Source: Trissonchulus latispiculum | Lineage: Eukaryota > Nematoda > Enoplea > Enoplida > Ironidae | Assembly (NCBI GenBank): GCA_030248195.1 | Contig: JASAND010026807.1 | Span: 1 to 64,000, forward strand | Direction of reading: 5' to 3' | Length of the DNA: 64,000 nt | Part shown: piece by piece, positions 31,990-43,506 of the stretch | How the letters are laid out: each line of letters starts with the position of its first letter | Numbering within the stretch: the stretch's first letter is position 1 | The notes under the pieces: model-generated | Told to the model about the DNA's origin: nothing | Seen by the model: the letters and a program-made list of their open reading frames with translations, nothing else | Database searches by the model: none | Translations under genes and position numbers: made by a program

Positions 31990-32880
31990 CCCCTCTGTGT
32001 CCATTGGCCCTATATTTGACACTACTTTGACTGCACACACGCCGCGGGCGGCGTACCAGGGTACTTTGTCCCGATTTCAGCAGCAGCAACGTGGAGCGGA
32101 ATTCGTCCTGACCATCAATACCCGAGCGTCCACGAGTCGACAGCCAGTTCGGCTATTCCCTTCCACCCCATTACGGACCTCTTCACCAGTGCCTCGCCGA
32201 TCGCGTCGTCCGTTGGCACTGAACATGGGATCACGTCCTGACCAATCATTGGCCAGGCCCAGGTTCTCTTCTGATTCATCAGAGGAGGACGTATCTCCGT
32301 CAGCTTTGCCGGCTCAAGCAGCCTCACCATCTTTTACGGGTCCAGTTCGTTTAGCCGCAGCCGTCAATGTCCTTCAGATGTCGCCTGACACGGTACGTAT
32401 GCTGAATGACTATACGAAATGGTTTTGTTCGATTAATACCTTTAGGGCAGAAAAAGCACGCTTGCATTGTCCATCTGGCTGGACATGTTCGAAAGCACCT
32501 TTCGAGCAAGTGGTGCTAAGGAAGAACTCAAGCAGCGCTTTTATGGTATTTACTCGACGATTCCATCAAGCAGGACTTGGCAGGCCAGTCGACCGACTCG
32601 TACGAAGAACTGGTTTCTGTCTTGAAACAGTTCTACGAACCGATTGCGAAAACCCCCGACCAGTATGCTCGCGAGTTCTTCGAACGTCAGCAGCACTCGT
32701 CGGAGGCGAGTCACGAGTACCTCAACGAACAACGTACTCTTGCTTGCAAGGGTTTTCCTAACGAAGACTCCAAATCCAGGGAACTGAAAGTGGTCGAACG
32801 CGTGGCCTCAAAGCGTCTTTACGTTCAAAAGTCGCTAGTTCGTTTGCAGGTGCCCGTTGTTGGGAACATCAAAATCCCAA
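31990..32880 (+). pseudogene. gag capsid remnant of element P
   Basis: GC-rich sequence resumes after the Penelope insertion. A proline/serine-rich segment precedes a capsid-like region read in two frames: WLDMFESTFRASGAKEELK (around 32485-32540), then, after a frame change near 32570, SYEELVSVLKQFYEPIAKTP and the retrotransposon-gag signature FFERQQHSSEASHEYL (around 32670-32720). The frame is lost soon after. No zinc knuckle is seen: the sequence passes at about 32880-32950 directly into the end of RT/RNase H, so the end of gag, protease and most of RT are deleted. Confidence 0.7.
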
Positions 32881-32945
32881 CGACATCATCACGCGTGCGG
32901 TTCGTATTTTACAGATGGTCGAGGAAGGCGATCCACAATAACACC

Positions 32946-34912
32946 AAAATAACGCCGTCTTTCAGTGGAATTCTGATCGTCAGCAGGCATTTGATGCTCT
33001 CAAACGGATCCTTACTCAGGCTCCTGTGTTGGCTTACCCAGACTTTGATAAAGTCTTCATCATATCAGTGGACGCTAGCCATCACGGCCTGGGGGCTGTC
33101 CTCGAACAGCCTGTGTCAGTACCTCGCTGTGTCAAGAACCCGGGAACGGCACGAACGGTGGTGACTCGGCCTGTGGCCTACGCTAGCCGAACGCTCACTA
33201 CTTACGAGAAGAATTACTCTGCCACTGATCTTGAGGGAGCTGGAGTGGTATGGGCATGCCAAAAGTTCCGGCATTACGTCTCAGCTGGACTTTTCATAAT
33301 CCGGACGGATCATATGGCTGTGAAGGACTTGTTGAGTAACAGGTCAATCTTGGGTGCTGGTCGTCAAGCTCGGTTCGCTCTACGATTACAGGAGTTCGAT
33401 TTCATCGTCGATTACCGACCTGGTCGAGAAAATGTCGTTGCCGATGCGCTATCTCGTCTGCCATCATCGGAGCGGCCCACCGAACTCGAGATGGACCTGA
33501 CTGACGTCATGTACCCACCGGCCATATGCGCCTTAGACCATAAGGTGGCAGTCGCTACCTGGAAGCGTGAGCAACGGATGGATCCTGATTTCAGTCCTCT
33601 GTTTGATCTCATGGAACGAAAGGTTCAACCGAAGGATCCGCAGGTTTCGGTGCACCTGAAAAAGCTTCGGCCCATTTACTTCATCCAGAATAGTCTATTA
33701 TTCCGATGGCATCTTGATGAGAGGGGCCGTCGTCGGGGCAATGCCTTCAAGGTCATTGCGGTCCCTCAACGCTATCGCCAAATGATACTGGAAGAAGTTC
33801 ACTCTGGTTATATGGTTGGCGGTCACCGCAGCCATAGAGCCGCTTATGCGAGTTTAGCTTCGCGCTATTACTGGCCGACGATGGCGCAATATCTCGCCGA
33901 TTACATCAGCACTTGCAAGGTGTGCGCCAAATTCAATCCGGGCCCGTTGCGCCCACAGGCCAGATTGCAGAACGAAGTTCGCGTCAACCGTCCCCTCGAC
34001 CTAGTTAGCTTGGACGTGATGCATTGCACAAAAAACCCGACGATCCGGGGAAATACGTGCATCTTAGTAATCGTGGATCACTTCACCCGGTACGCTGAAG
34101 CGTTTGCAATGCCAAATGAAACAGCAGAAACGGTCGCTTACTACTACTTCAACGGTTTCGTTTCCAGGTGGGGCGTACCCTCGAATCTGCTGTCTGACCG
34201 TGGAACTAACTTCTTGTCCAAACTGTTTACCGCTCTGTGCGAGCTTAGTGGATCGAAACTGCAACGAACAACATCCTACCATCCGCAAGCGAACGGCGTG
34301 ATCGAAAGACTGAATAAGACACTCCGAACGATTTTCAGCCGGTATGTGGATGTTTACCAGACCAATTGGGACGACTACCTGCCGTGGGCCCTTTGTCCGT
34401 ACCGGGCGTCCATTCATAGCTCTGTAGGGGATTCTCCCCATTTTCTTATGACTGGTCACGATTTACGTCTCCCACTGGACCAGTTCTTTGACGGTCGTAA
34501 CGATGAGGTCGTACAGAACTATGACTCGTACAAACGGTCCCACCTGTCTGTCCTCCATAAGGCATGGACTGCAGCCCGCCAGGGCCTGAAAGCTTCAACG
34601 CAGAAAAATCGGCTGGCTTACGACAAGAAGGTCAGCCCGATCCACTACGAGCCAGGCATGCTGGTAATGAGAAAAATCACAGGAGGAACTCCTTCCGGCA
34701 TGTGTCAGAAGCTACGGCCAAAATACGACGGTCCGTGCAGGATACTGGAGAAAATGTCGGAAGTCAACTTCAAGATCCAGAAAGTTGGAGCTCAGTCTGG
34801 AGAAGAAATCATCCATATTGAGAAGCTGAAGCCATTTTTGTTCATAACCGGCAGTCCGCCATTTGGGCTGTTTATGTATTTTTGTCCTCTGTATCTTGTC
34901 ACTTCTATGTAA
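32946..34912 (+). CDS. RNase H-integrase fragment of pol, element P
   Basis: The open frame starts inside the RT connection (NAVFQWNSDRQQAFDALKR) and has no start of its own. RNase H follows with SVDASHHGLGAVL, a catalytic Glu in DLEGAGVVWA, IRTDHMAVKDL and NVVADALSRL. Integrase has an HHCC zinc finger (H...HRSHRAAY...CKVCAKFNPG) and a complete DDE core: D in SLDVMH, D in LSDRGTNF and, 35 residues later, E in GVIERLNK. It ends in a chromodomain-free C-terminus with HIEKLKPFLF, stop at 34910. It is the same Ty3/Gypsy type as the minus-strand element but clearly diverged. Without RT it cannot support replication alone. Confidence 0.85.
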
Positions 34913-35563
34913 TCACGTGTTTTTGTCCTTGGGTCTTACTGTAACTACGTACTTGTGCCTTTTTGCAGTCGCATGAGGTAGGCTGTCCGCTATTGATTTT
35001 CTGCTGGGTAGCTGGACGCCCCTCTAGTGCGTATATACGTATATAAGTGTCCATTGCTTTGTGCTTGCAGTTTCTTGTGCGTACGTATGTACGCGTGGGT
35101 CTCTTTGTAGGCGTAGCAAGCCTGCTATGTCTACAATTTTACCTGCGTGTACGTACGTACATACTTGTGGGTTTTTGCCGTACGCTTTAACCCACTTTTC
35201 CCTGCCTGCCTTTGCACCTTTTGGGGGGTGGTATAATAAACTTTATAATTTGGGTGGGTAAAATTTTCTTTTACCGGGGTTCCCCCCCCACACCTCAATT
35301 ATAATTTTCTTTTCTTTTTTTTTTCATTTACCCCCACTCCCAAAAGTTTTTGTGTTCACTTACGTATATATGTACTCCCCCACATTTTCAACCCTCTTTT
35401 ATGTTATGTATGATTGTATCCTACACCTTTTCTTGATTTCTTCAGATCTGGACCGGCCTAATGCCATATTCATTACGAATTCTATTTCTGGATCAAATTT
35501 CAGCGCTCCTGGATCTTCTCATTACGATTGCTGTCATCTATTTTATCAGCACTTTCATTCAGC
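34913..35563 (+). other. Spacer between pol and ORF2 of element P
   Basis: Non-coding. It contains repeated CGTACGTA/TACGTACGTACA patches (35078-35165), C and T runs (35285-35345) and a good 3' splice-acceptor-like site, CCTTTTCTTGATTTCTTCAG, ending near 35445. The next ATG in good frame is at 35564, the presumed start of ORF2. In env-bearing Gypsy elements the post-pol gene is expressed by splicing; the same could hold here. Confidence 0.45.
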
Positions 35564-38500
35564 ATGGCGGCAAATCAGCCACGACGAGAAGACCAACCTG
35601 GTTCTTCTGGTTCTCATCAGGACCCCGTGGACCCTAATAACTTGGCCACATTCCCGTCCGTGTCTGGCCTCGTTTCTGTCGACGAGGAACTCACGGGTCC
35701 TACTCCGTTTGGTATGAGACCAGTTTACCCTCCTGCTTTAACCGGCACTTACGTGCTACCGCCTTCCACTACCGCCAGTTCGGCTATTCGGCGGCCTGGT
35801 TTTGGCGAAACTTCACCTTCGGGAGGTCCATCATTCAGCACCATTGTCACTCGAAGATCTGCAGTGGAGGCAAGCGGGCGGTGGTCGTCTACCCAGGGCT
35901 ACAGCCAACCCCTCCCCCACACGGCAGTTCGCCTTTGCCGGGTGACCTCCCCACACCTCCGACCAGACCTGTTTCTGAGGCCCCAAGCAGTACGCCAGCG
36001 GCCTAGGAACGAAACAGGACGGATCGTGAGCGTGTCCTTGGTCCATCTGGTGCCCCTCCTTCTGGCCCCGGTGCTCAGCCATCACCCTTGGTGGCTGGAC
36101 CCTCAGGTCCCGGAACCTTGGATTCTTCTCAAATGGATCAGCGTTCAAAACGGTCGGCGGCCGACGCGGGTGCTAGTAGTGCGGCTAGTACTATGGAACG
36201 GCCAACCGCAGGAAAGAAAGTCAAGAAGGTCGTTTCTCCACCTTCTGGCTCAGCTCAATCTAGCGTTCAGGCGACAACGGGAACGTCTGACGCTCCTGTG
36301 ACCGACCCATCACAGCAGTATCAACAGGACATTTCGGACTTGAACCAGCAGATCCGCATTCCTCGGGCAAAACGTCAGGAGGCAGTTAACCGACTACAAA
36401 TGGTCAACTCGCCTCAATCTGACCCTACCTCTGTGTCTATTCGACCTCAACGAGAGGCGGCCCGTCAGGCAAATATCAGACTGACAACTCCTAATCAGTC
36501 AGTTTCGGCGAACGAGACCTCTCAGGCTCCATCTACGTCGGGTTCTCGACCGCCTAAACGTCAGCAAAAGCGTCAAAAGAAACCGAAGAAACCGGCTTCG
36601 CCTGTACTTGGACTCGATACCATCCCTCGGCCTTCGCCTCCAGCCGTTTCGGCTGCTGGAGACCAACCAGCCATTACTGACCCTGCCACTGATGCCACAA
36701 CCGAAATACCTATTGTCGATTTGGCGTCAGACGATGAGGATGGTACGGCGTCGGGCACTGTCATGGGCGACAGCGTACCTGCTGGCGTTCAGACCGGTTC
36801 AGACGAACCAAATCCAGTTGAATCTCCGGCCGATGCAGCAGAACAACGCATGGCGGCTGGTATGGATAATCTTATCAATTTGATTCCATCTGTCGCTGAG
36901 GGTCATTTACATCAATTGCCTGTCAGACGTCCTCTCGTCGTGGTTCGCGATAGAAGTGAACCTCGAACAGCTGAAGAACGGGCGAGAAACCTTACCTTTA
37001 CGCCACCTACCGAAGACACCATTCGGAATATCAATCCGAGCCTACGTGCTACAGCTGGCGCTGCTCATCATCTTTTGGAGCAACTTCGGCAGAATTTATT
37101 TCTGAGTCTCCGAAATGATCAACGCCCCATTCTGGACGAGCAGACCAGAGGTGCGCTTGCCTCGGCGGTTGAACGTCTGGTGGAAACGGTGGTTATCGAG
37201 GACTATCATCGGGTAACTCCTGATAACCTGCCAATGCCCGCCAATTTTAATGCGGTAACTGTTATTAACAATTTTATGGGTCTTATAACATCAATTGCGG
37301 ACATTTATGCCTTGTATCGCCAGACCGGCATTGTCGCTTTCGACACTGAAGGCGGCTCTGGACCCCAGTTCGGGAACAACACGGCGGCAACTCTAACTTC
37401 CATCCAAATTGCTGGGCCGGTCCCCTCGGACAATCCAACGGTCTACCTCATTCTGGTTGGCGAAATCTTGGCCTCGACTACTGACTATTACCCCGTTCTG
37501 CACTGTTTACGGTTGATTCTTCAACCGCCAGAAACGGTGTACTTCGTTTCGGTCGGTTGTCTCCACGACATTTTACGGCTGGCCCGATTCTGTGGAATCC
37601 CCGGGCTTGAACATTCTTTCGTCGAACTTGGAGAAGTTGTGCGGCATGCCATCAATTTCCGCGCAGCTACACGTCGGGAACATCCGGACCTCCCCATCCT
37701 CTATTGGGAGAACATTTCTGGTATGCCTCTTGGTCCTTTTGTGACGGAGCAACATCTTGGACTGCATGCTCTAGCTCTGGGCTTTGGATTGGTGTCACCT
37801 AAACTTATGCGTGACGTTAATTTCCGAGGACTATCGGTTTTTCCATCAATTCGCGAGGGGCTGTACGCCTTAGCGGACGTACTCACAATCTATGGGATCC
37901 GGGTTTCTCTGGCCAACGGTCTATCCGCCCGGGAATGGATGCAGGCTATCTACCTGGGTGGTGTCCTTTACACCTTTGGGCCGGATAACCGAACTCTTTT
38001 CATGGCTAACACTGACGCTCGAATGGGACATGGTCCCCTGATTCAAGCTATGGACTGTACAGCCATGACGGGAGTCTCTACCGAAGATCAGGCAATGTTG
38101 CAACGCACGATGCGGACGCATCTTACGCAACAGGGTGCTAGGATCTCGGACTATATCGGACAATTCGCCTGGTCTCTATTGGTTCCTGCTCATTTGGGTG
38201 GTAACCGAGCGTCTCCCTTACGGGAAATCCTTTGGGTGCCTCTAATGTCCCTATTGCAGAGCTATCTTGGCTTGGCGCTACCTCTGTTGCGTCGCCGTTG
38301 TGATGGCCTGGACTTTAATTTCTACTCCCTGGCCACGGGACGAGTCCACCCCTCCGACCCAAATCGAACGCCTGGGAACATGAGTGAAGACGAGGCCTGG
38401 GAATATGCCCATCGGGAGGAACAACTACATCATTCTCCCTCCCTGTCCTGTGTGGACGTTACTGCCTCCATTAATATGTCAGCCATGGAAGCAGAACTCT

Positions 38501-38574
38501 TTACTTTGTCACTCTTCGTCGGCTTCAACAGGAACTGGCCCTTCCGCCAGCTCCTAGGGAGACCCCTCCTCTGA
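35564..38574 (+). pseudogene. ORF2 of element P: DEDDy 3'-5' exonuclease-like protein
   Basis: The ATG at 35564 (MAANQPRREDQPG) opens a Pro/Ser-rich N-terminus. A frameshift at about 35850-35880 and a TAG at 36004 break it, after which the frame is open to 38574. The C-terminal half resembles the WRN-type exonuclease fold: IVAFDTEG (Asp 37342, Glu 37348), then LTSIQIAG and VYLILVGEIL strands, CLHDILRLARFCGI (Asp 37567), and YALADVLTIYGI (Tyr 37864, Asp 37876), giving D-E-D plus Y-x3-D, the complete DEDDy set. The known role of this fold is removing nucleotides from DNA or RNA 3' ends. A homologue with altered residues occurs in the minus-strand element. No retrotransposon env features (signal peptide, membrane anchor) are visible. 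The domain call is by motif and strand pattern only. Confidence 0.7.
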
Positions 38575-41500
38575 CTCACTACGTGCCAGGAACGGGTAAC
38601 CCACGCGACCGGCGATATCCGCCAATAACCTATTCATCGGCTCAACCTGTTCCATCTACTGTCACGACATCAACGCCCGCGGAATTTCTGCAATCGGGGC
38701 CTGTCATTACAACCGCTGGCCCTGGAATCCAACGCCCAGCTCCGGCAACGACTGCTCCGGTAGCCCCATCGGAACCTGGACCTCCGGTCCTGTCTCACCC
38801 TGCACCATCAGCTTCGGCGGCCTCAACTGTCGCTTCAGACGATTCTGACGAATCGGACAGCCGGGCCTCAACGCCTACCGAAGAAAAATATGTGCGCAGT
38901 GCGGCAGACTCTATTCCACCGAACCTATTCGATCAGTTAGCTCCCGGGTTGCAGCAGTTGGCCAGATCCGTGGCGTCCATGCCTATCCGGACGCCTCCTC
39001 AACCGCTCTCTGGACCGGTTATGCCTGGCCCTTCCGGGTAATGTCCCCCAGACCCAGCCAGCTCTGGCTCCTGCGGCTCCACCGCTGGTTCGAATGACGG
39101 GTCCCAAGCTCAACCAGTTGTCCAGTTCCAGGCTCCTACGCAGCCACGGTATCCAGACAGCTAGGACCAGCTTAATCAGTGGTACCCAAATATTCCTAGT
39201 CGGTCTCACCACGATGTCCTCCAATTTATTTGGGATGCTCGTATGCGACCTCAAGGCGTCACGGGTCCCTCTGGTTACGTACCAGACCTGAATCGATCTG
39301 AACTTGAAGACGTGTTGGTTCAACACCAATACGTGGACTCTATTGATCCTACAACTGGAGCTACTCAACGTACCGTAGCGGAACAGATCCAAGTGCCTTC
39401 GTACATTCAGGTACTGTCGAAGCAGGCCATCCGCCGAATTATGGCAATTATCCGTCAATCTCCTGAAGGCCTTGACCAGCCACGTCATCATATTTATGTG
39501 GTTGGACCCCCACAGGATCCAACACTGCCAATATACGACCCTAGCACGTTTTTCCAGTTGGTTTCGGCCGACTTACCTGTCTATCGGGAAGTTTACAGGG
39601 AACTCCGTGTGGGTCCTGGTCACCAGCCTCCAGCGTGGCCTGAAATCACTTTGATCTGGAGGAATCCTAGAGACGGCATGGCAGAATATCGGGTTTTGCC
39701 CTATATCAATTCAGTCAACCCTCTTCAAACTGGGGACACTAAGTTTAGCCGAATTTCTGGTGAACGGCGGCTTTTGCCAGCCCAAGTAGCTGTTGTTGAA
39801 GAAGTCATCGTGGATATGGAAGCTCAGGGTTTGGACACACTCGAGGTGATGACGACCTATGGCGGTCCTCCTCGCCCTCAGGGTGCTATCGGGCCTTCCT
39901 ATCAAACGCAGCTACCAACTTTACAATTGGCTAGGCAGGACTTTGCTCTACCGGGTCCGTCATCAGTTCCATCTCTAACGACGGGTGTAACAACGGTGAC
40001 CCCAGCTGTTACGGGACCTATTACATCTGCCGGTGCAGACTTGGAACCTGCGTCCGTGGAACCTCGCCCACCACCAGCGGCTGTTTCTATCACCATTCAG
40101 CCTTTGCCTGTGACCTCTACGGCTCCGACGACGCCTCGAACTGATCAGCAACTGACTATCATAGTGACCAACTCGCAATTGGTTACTTACGTCTACTCCG
40201 GTGACGACTTCGTCTGGAAACTTACCTTGGCCTTGGGAACAGACTTCTCCTGGTTTGGCCCCAGTCGCAGGCGAAGATCGCCCTCGCACTTCACAGGGAG
40301 CAACAGCAGAGGAGCTGCTAGCTATCACGGAAGCCGCAGCTGCTGTTACCGCCGAATGGAACCGTAGATATCAACCTTATCAACCACCGTCAATCGAGGC
40401 CAGCAGCTTAACGAAGCAGCTGGATACGCTCAACCGCGTCTTGCCACATCTGATCGAATTCGTTCAGCAGGATCTCACGGCGGATATTCCATTCCGGCGT
40501 GCAAGCGCTCTCGGGCATCGGGTCAGACACCTATACCCGTATGGTACCTCCAGAATTCTATGCAGGTTTCACTCGTGATAACTTTCCAACATTCCGAGTG
40601 CTGCTCGTGGACTATCATTACCATTATCAGCTAAATGGCTTACCTGTGGTGCCTGGACGAACACAGGAAACGCCTCAATTCGAGAAGTTCGATCAGGAAA
40701 TTCCGACGGACGAAGAAATTCGACATATGAATGTGACCCAATGGCCACGGGCACCGTTCATCTATACGAAGAATCAGGACCGTTGCTGGATTCCGGTTCA
40801 TATTCCATTTCCGCCGGGTCGCGAGGAAATTCATCCGGTTATTCGCCTGTTACGGCATATCGTTTTAGCCTGGCTGGAACGCGAATCCATGCGGGCAACT
40901 GCCTTACCGGATAATCCAATCGCGGATGTCATCAACGAAATGCGTAAGATTAATCCGAGTGCAGCTGGCCATCTTTCTTATGGCTTCACTACGCATCGGG
41001 ATAGTAAGCGGCGGACTGTTCATAATTGCCATGTTCGATTTGAACCTTACCGACGTGATGACGGTGCCTCATGGTCTGAATATACCCATACCAAATCTGC
41101 ACTGTCGAAGCGCTGGTCCGAAATCAAAGCTTTGGCAGACTTCGTCCCGGAACTGGACAATTATCCTCATCTGATTGACAATGTGTGGAAAGACGCGATG
41201 CATGCGGTTCCATACCATGCAAAGCGGTATCGCACTCGACTCACTGCTATCAATGCGGCGATGAAGCGGTATTACCGTCCAGGAATCGAATTCATCACAG
41301 ACGTGGAACCTTACAAGTTCCTGTATCTGTATGCTCGGAGTCCGTATCCCTTCGACCCAATGTTCATCCATCTTGACGGTATGAACCTAGATGTGGAACA
41401 GCTTCGCCAACGGAAATTGAAGACTAAGGAACACCTCTATCAGGCTCGCAAAACTTACTTTTGCCGTGCCAAATCCTTCGAAGTGGAGATCTTCCAGCAG

Positions 41501-42229
41501 TCGGAGTCGACTGGATACGATATCAAACATCTAGTTGATGCGCGTATGGAAGCGTATCCGACAGAACGTCTTATCACTTGGCGTATAAGATATGACTTGC
41601 TGACCCATCGACTCATCATATTCCATTCTTTCTACTATTCAGAAGAGATGCAAGAGGAATTGATTCAGTCCATTGGTTGCCTCTATGGCAGGGCGATCGC
41701 GGATCCCTACTTTGGTATCGGATTCGACATGCCAGACCTGCCCGACGGCAGCCCCGACACTAGCAAGGGAGACTTACCCCCTTCAGGCGAACGGGCATGG
41801 GTATACAACTTGGAAAAATGGACTGGTCAGAATCTTCAGGGGGCCATGTACACAGAACTTTTCCTGTGGTTTTCTCAGGGCGGCCCTGATGACCTCTTTA
41901 AGAACAGGTTCACTCGAGAACCCTTGGCTCTACAGGATTTCGCGGAATTCCAGAATCTGGTCCGACGGCGTATCCAGATTCTGGCCAAACGCTACAAGGA
42001 CGGCCTGTCGGCTCCACCTTTCCATCGTGATCGCCCTCCGAATCGGCTCCTAAACCACTATGTGGACATGCCTGTCAATCGTCGGGGTGCCTTCATTGCG
42101 GGAACGGAGCCTCCAGATCGGTCGGATGACATTTTCCACCCTGCGATGGCCCTTCTTTCCTGGAACCCCCTGGAAGGAATGCCCACCTCCGATCCGGATT
42201 CCCGAGCCATTCTGTTTAGGGAGCTTTGA
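38475..42229 (+). pseudogene. ORF3 of element P: NADAR-domain protein, several frameshifts
   Basis: The frame is open from 38475 (after TAA 38472), overlaps ORF2 by 100 bases in the -1 frame, and has no ATG for more than 130 codons. It begins Pro/Thr-rich. Stops at about 39040 and 39160 and frame changes near 40210-40370 and 40500-40570 split it. The last piece (40499-42229) carries the conserved region: KTKEHLYQARKTYF with Glu at 41429, a helical LVDARMEAYP, and ADPYFGIGFDM (Asp 41702), then GQNLQGAMYTELF. These align in order with the NADAR motifs of the minus-strand ORF3, although the usual D-x2-W-G is D-x2-F-G here. NADAR/YbiA enzymes cleave N-glycosidic bonds of nucleotide or ADP-ribose derivatives. 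This copy cannot make the full protein. Confidence 0.65.
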
Positions 42230-43506
42230 TAAGTCGGCAGTACGCCATTACTCTTATCACAGCCTCCATAACTACATCCAGAACCTAGGATTCTCCTTAC
42301 CTGGACTTACCTCTTCTGTCTGGACTTTCCTTCTCCAGCCTGAAATAACATACCATCATCAGGAAGTGATAACTTACTCTTCAGATCTGACTATCATTTT
42401 GTTTCGGGGAAATTCCGTCTCGTTACGGTGACCCAACCCTGAAAAAGGATCTGTCTTGTAAGAAAACACCATCATTATTATGACTCTACCGCAATTTTGA
42501 CTTTATTAGTAATATTTTTGTCTACTTTTTTATTGTTTTTGTTAACCTCAATTTGTGCTCAGAATCTCCTGCCATGTATAGTTATCATCTGTATTTTTGG
42601 CTCTATTTAGTCATGTTACTATGTAGTATTGCAGTATCATTTACACTGTATTCTATATATACTACTGTAGTCCATCTTCTAGTAACTGTCTGAGTACATT
42701 GGATTTTTGTCATTGTTAGTCTGTAACCGGGAAACCCCACTATGTGTTTTTCTTAGTCATTTTTGCTAGTATTTTGTATTTTGTAGCTTATTTTTCTATG
42801 GGTATGTATAGTAATTTCTTGTGACTTATATTTTATGCTCAATTTTTGTATTGTCAACAATACTATGCCATCTAGTAGATTTCTATGTTTGCTTTATTTT
42901 TGTGAGCTTCATAATGCTACATATATGCATAATAAGTTAGTCTAACTGTGCTATTGCCTAGTCTATGGTTACTGCCAGCTACTGGTCTTGTACTGCTCTA
43001 ATTATGGTAATACTTCAAGGTATTGGGATGGGTTTTTCATTTTCCCCCTTAGGGCAGGTACCTTATGGTTAATGTGGTTCAGTTATATTATATTCAGTTT
43101 CTTATTTCTAATAATTTTATTTACAAGTACCTTACTAACCACAACCATACGATTAACATTCCTATCGGAGAGACCTCCATCTCTCCTACCCATGAGTTCT
43201 AACAGTAAGCATTACGATACTAGTTTCTTGTTCACCAGCAGTACGCTACTATTATTTGTTTTTCTTTTTCTTTTTCAGATAATCCATATATATGTTTATT
43301 TTTGTTGTTGTTTACTTTGCATTCCTACTTATATGGTTCTACTTACTATTTTTGTTAGCATTTATACTGACCAAAGTTTCTATTTTTTGTATTGTTATAA
43401 CCTGGTAGTACACCATTGTTATTATATCCTCTTTTCTTTTTTTTTCTTTTGTATTTTCATATACTGTATGCCCTCGCAGGAGCTCGCGCCCTGAGCCCTG
43501 GGGAGA
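42230..43506 (+). other. 3' untranslated region of element P
   Basis: T-rich non-coding DNA between ORF3 and the 3' LTR. A copy of the leader motif GGCAGTACGCC lies at 42236-42246 just after the stop. The bases before the LTR (CCCTGGGGAGA) form at best a short purine tract. Frames in 42988-43494 are T-rich chance frames. Confidence 0.5.

Noticed and set aside
38480..38574. Classical X-XXY-YYZ slippery heptamer in the ORF2/ORF3 overlap of element P
   Set aside because: Read through in the ORF2 frame; only weak candidates such as ACCCCTC are present.
35564..42229. Env-like glycoprotein in the post-integrase position
   Set aside because: No signal peptide, membrane anchor or cleavage site is visible in ORF2 or ORF3 of either element; the motifs point to exonuclease-like and NADAR domains instead.
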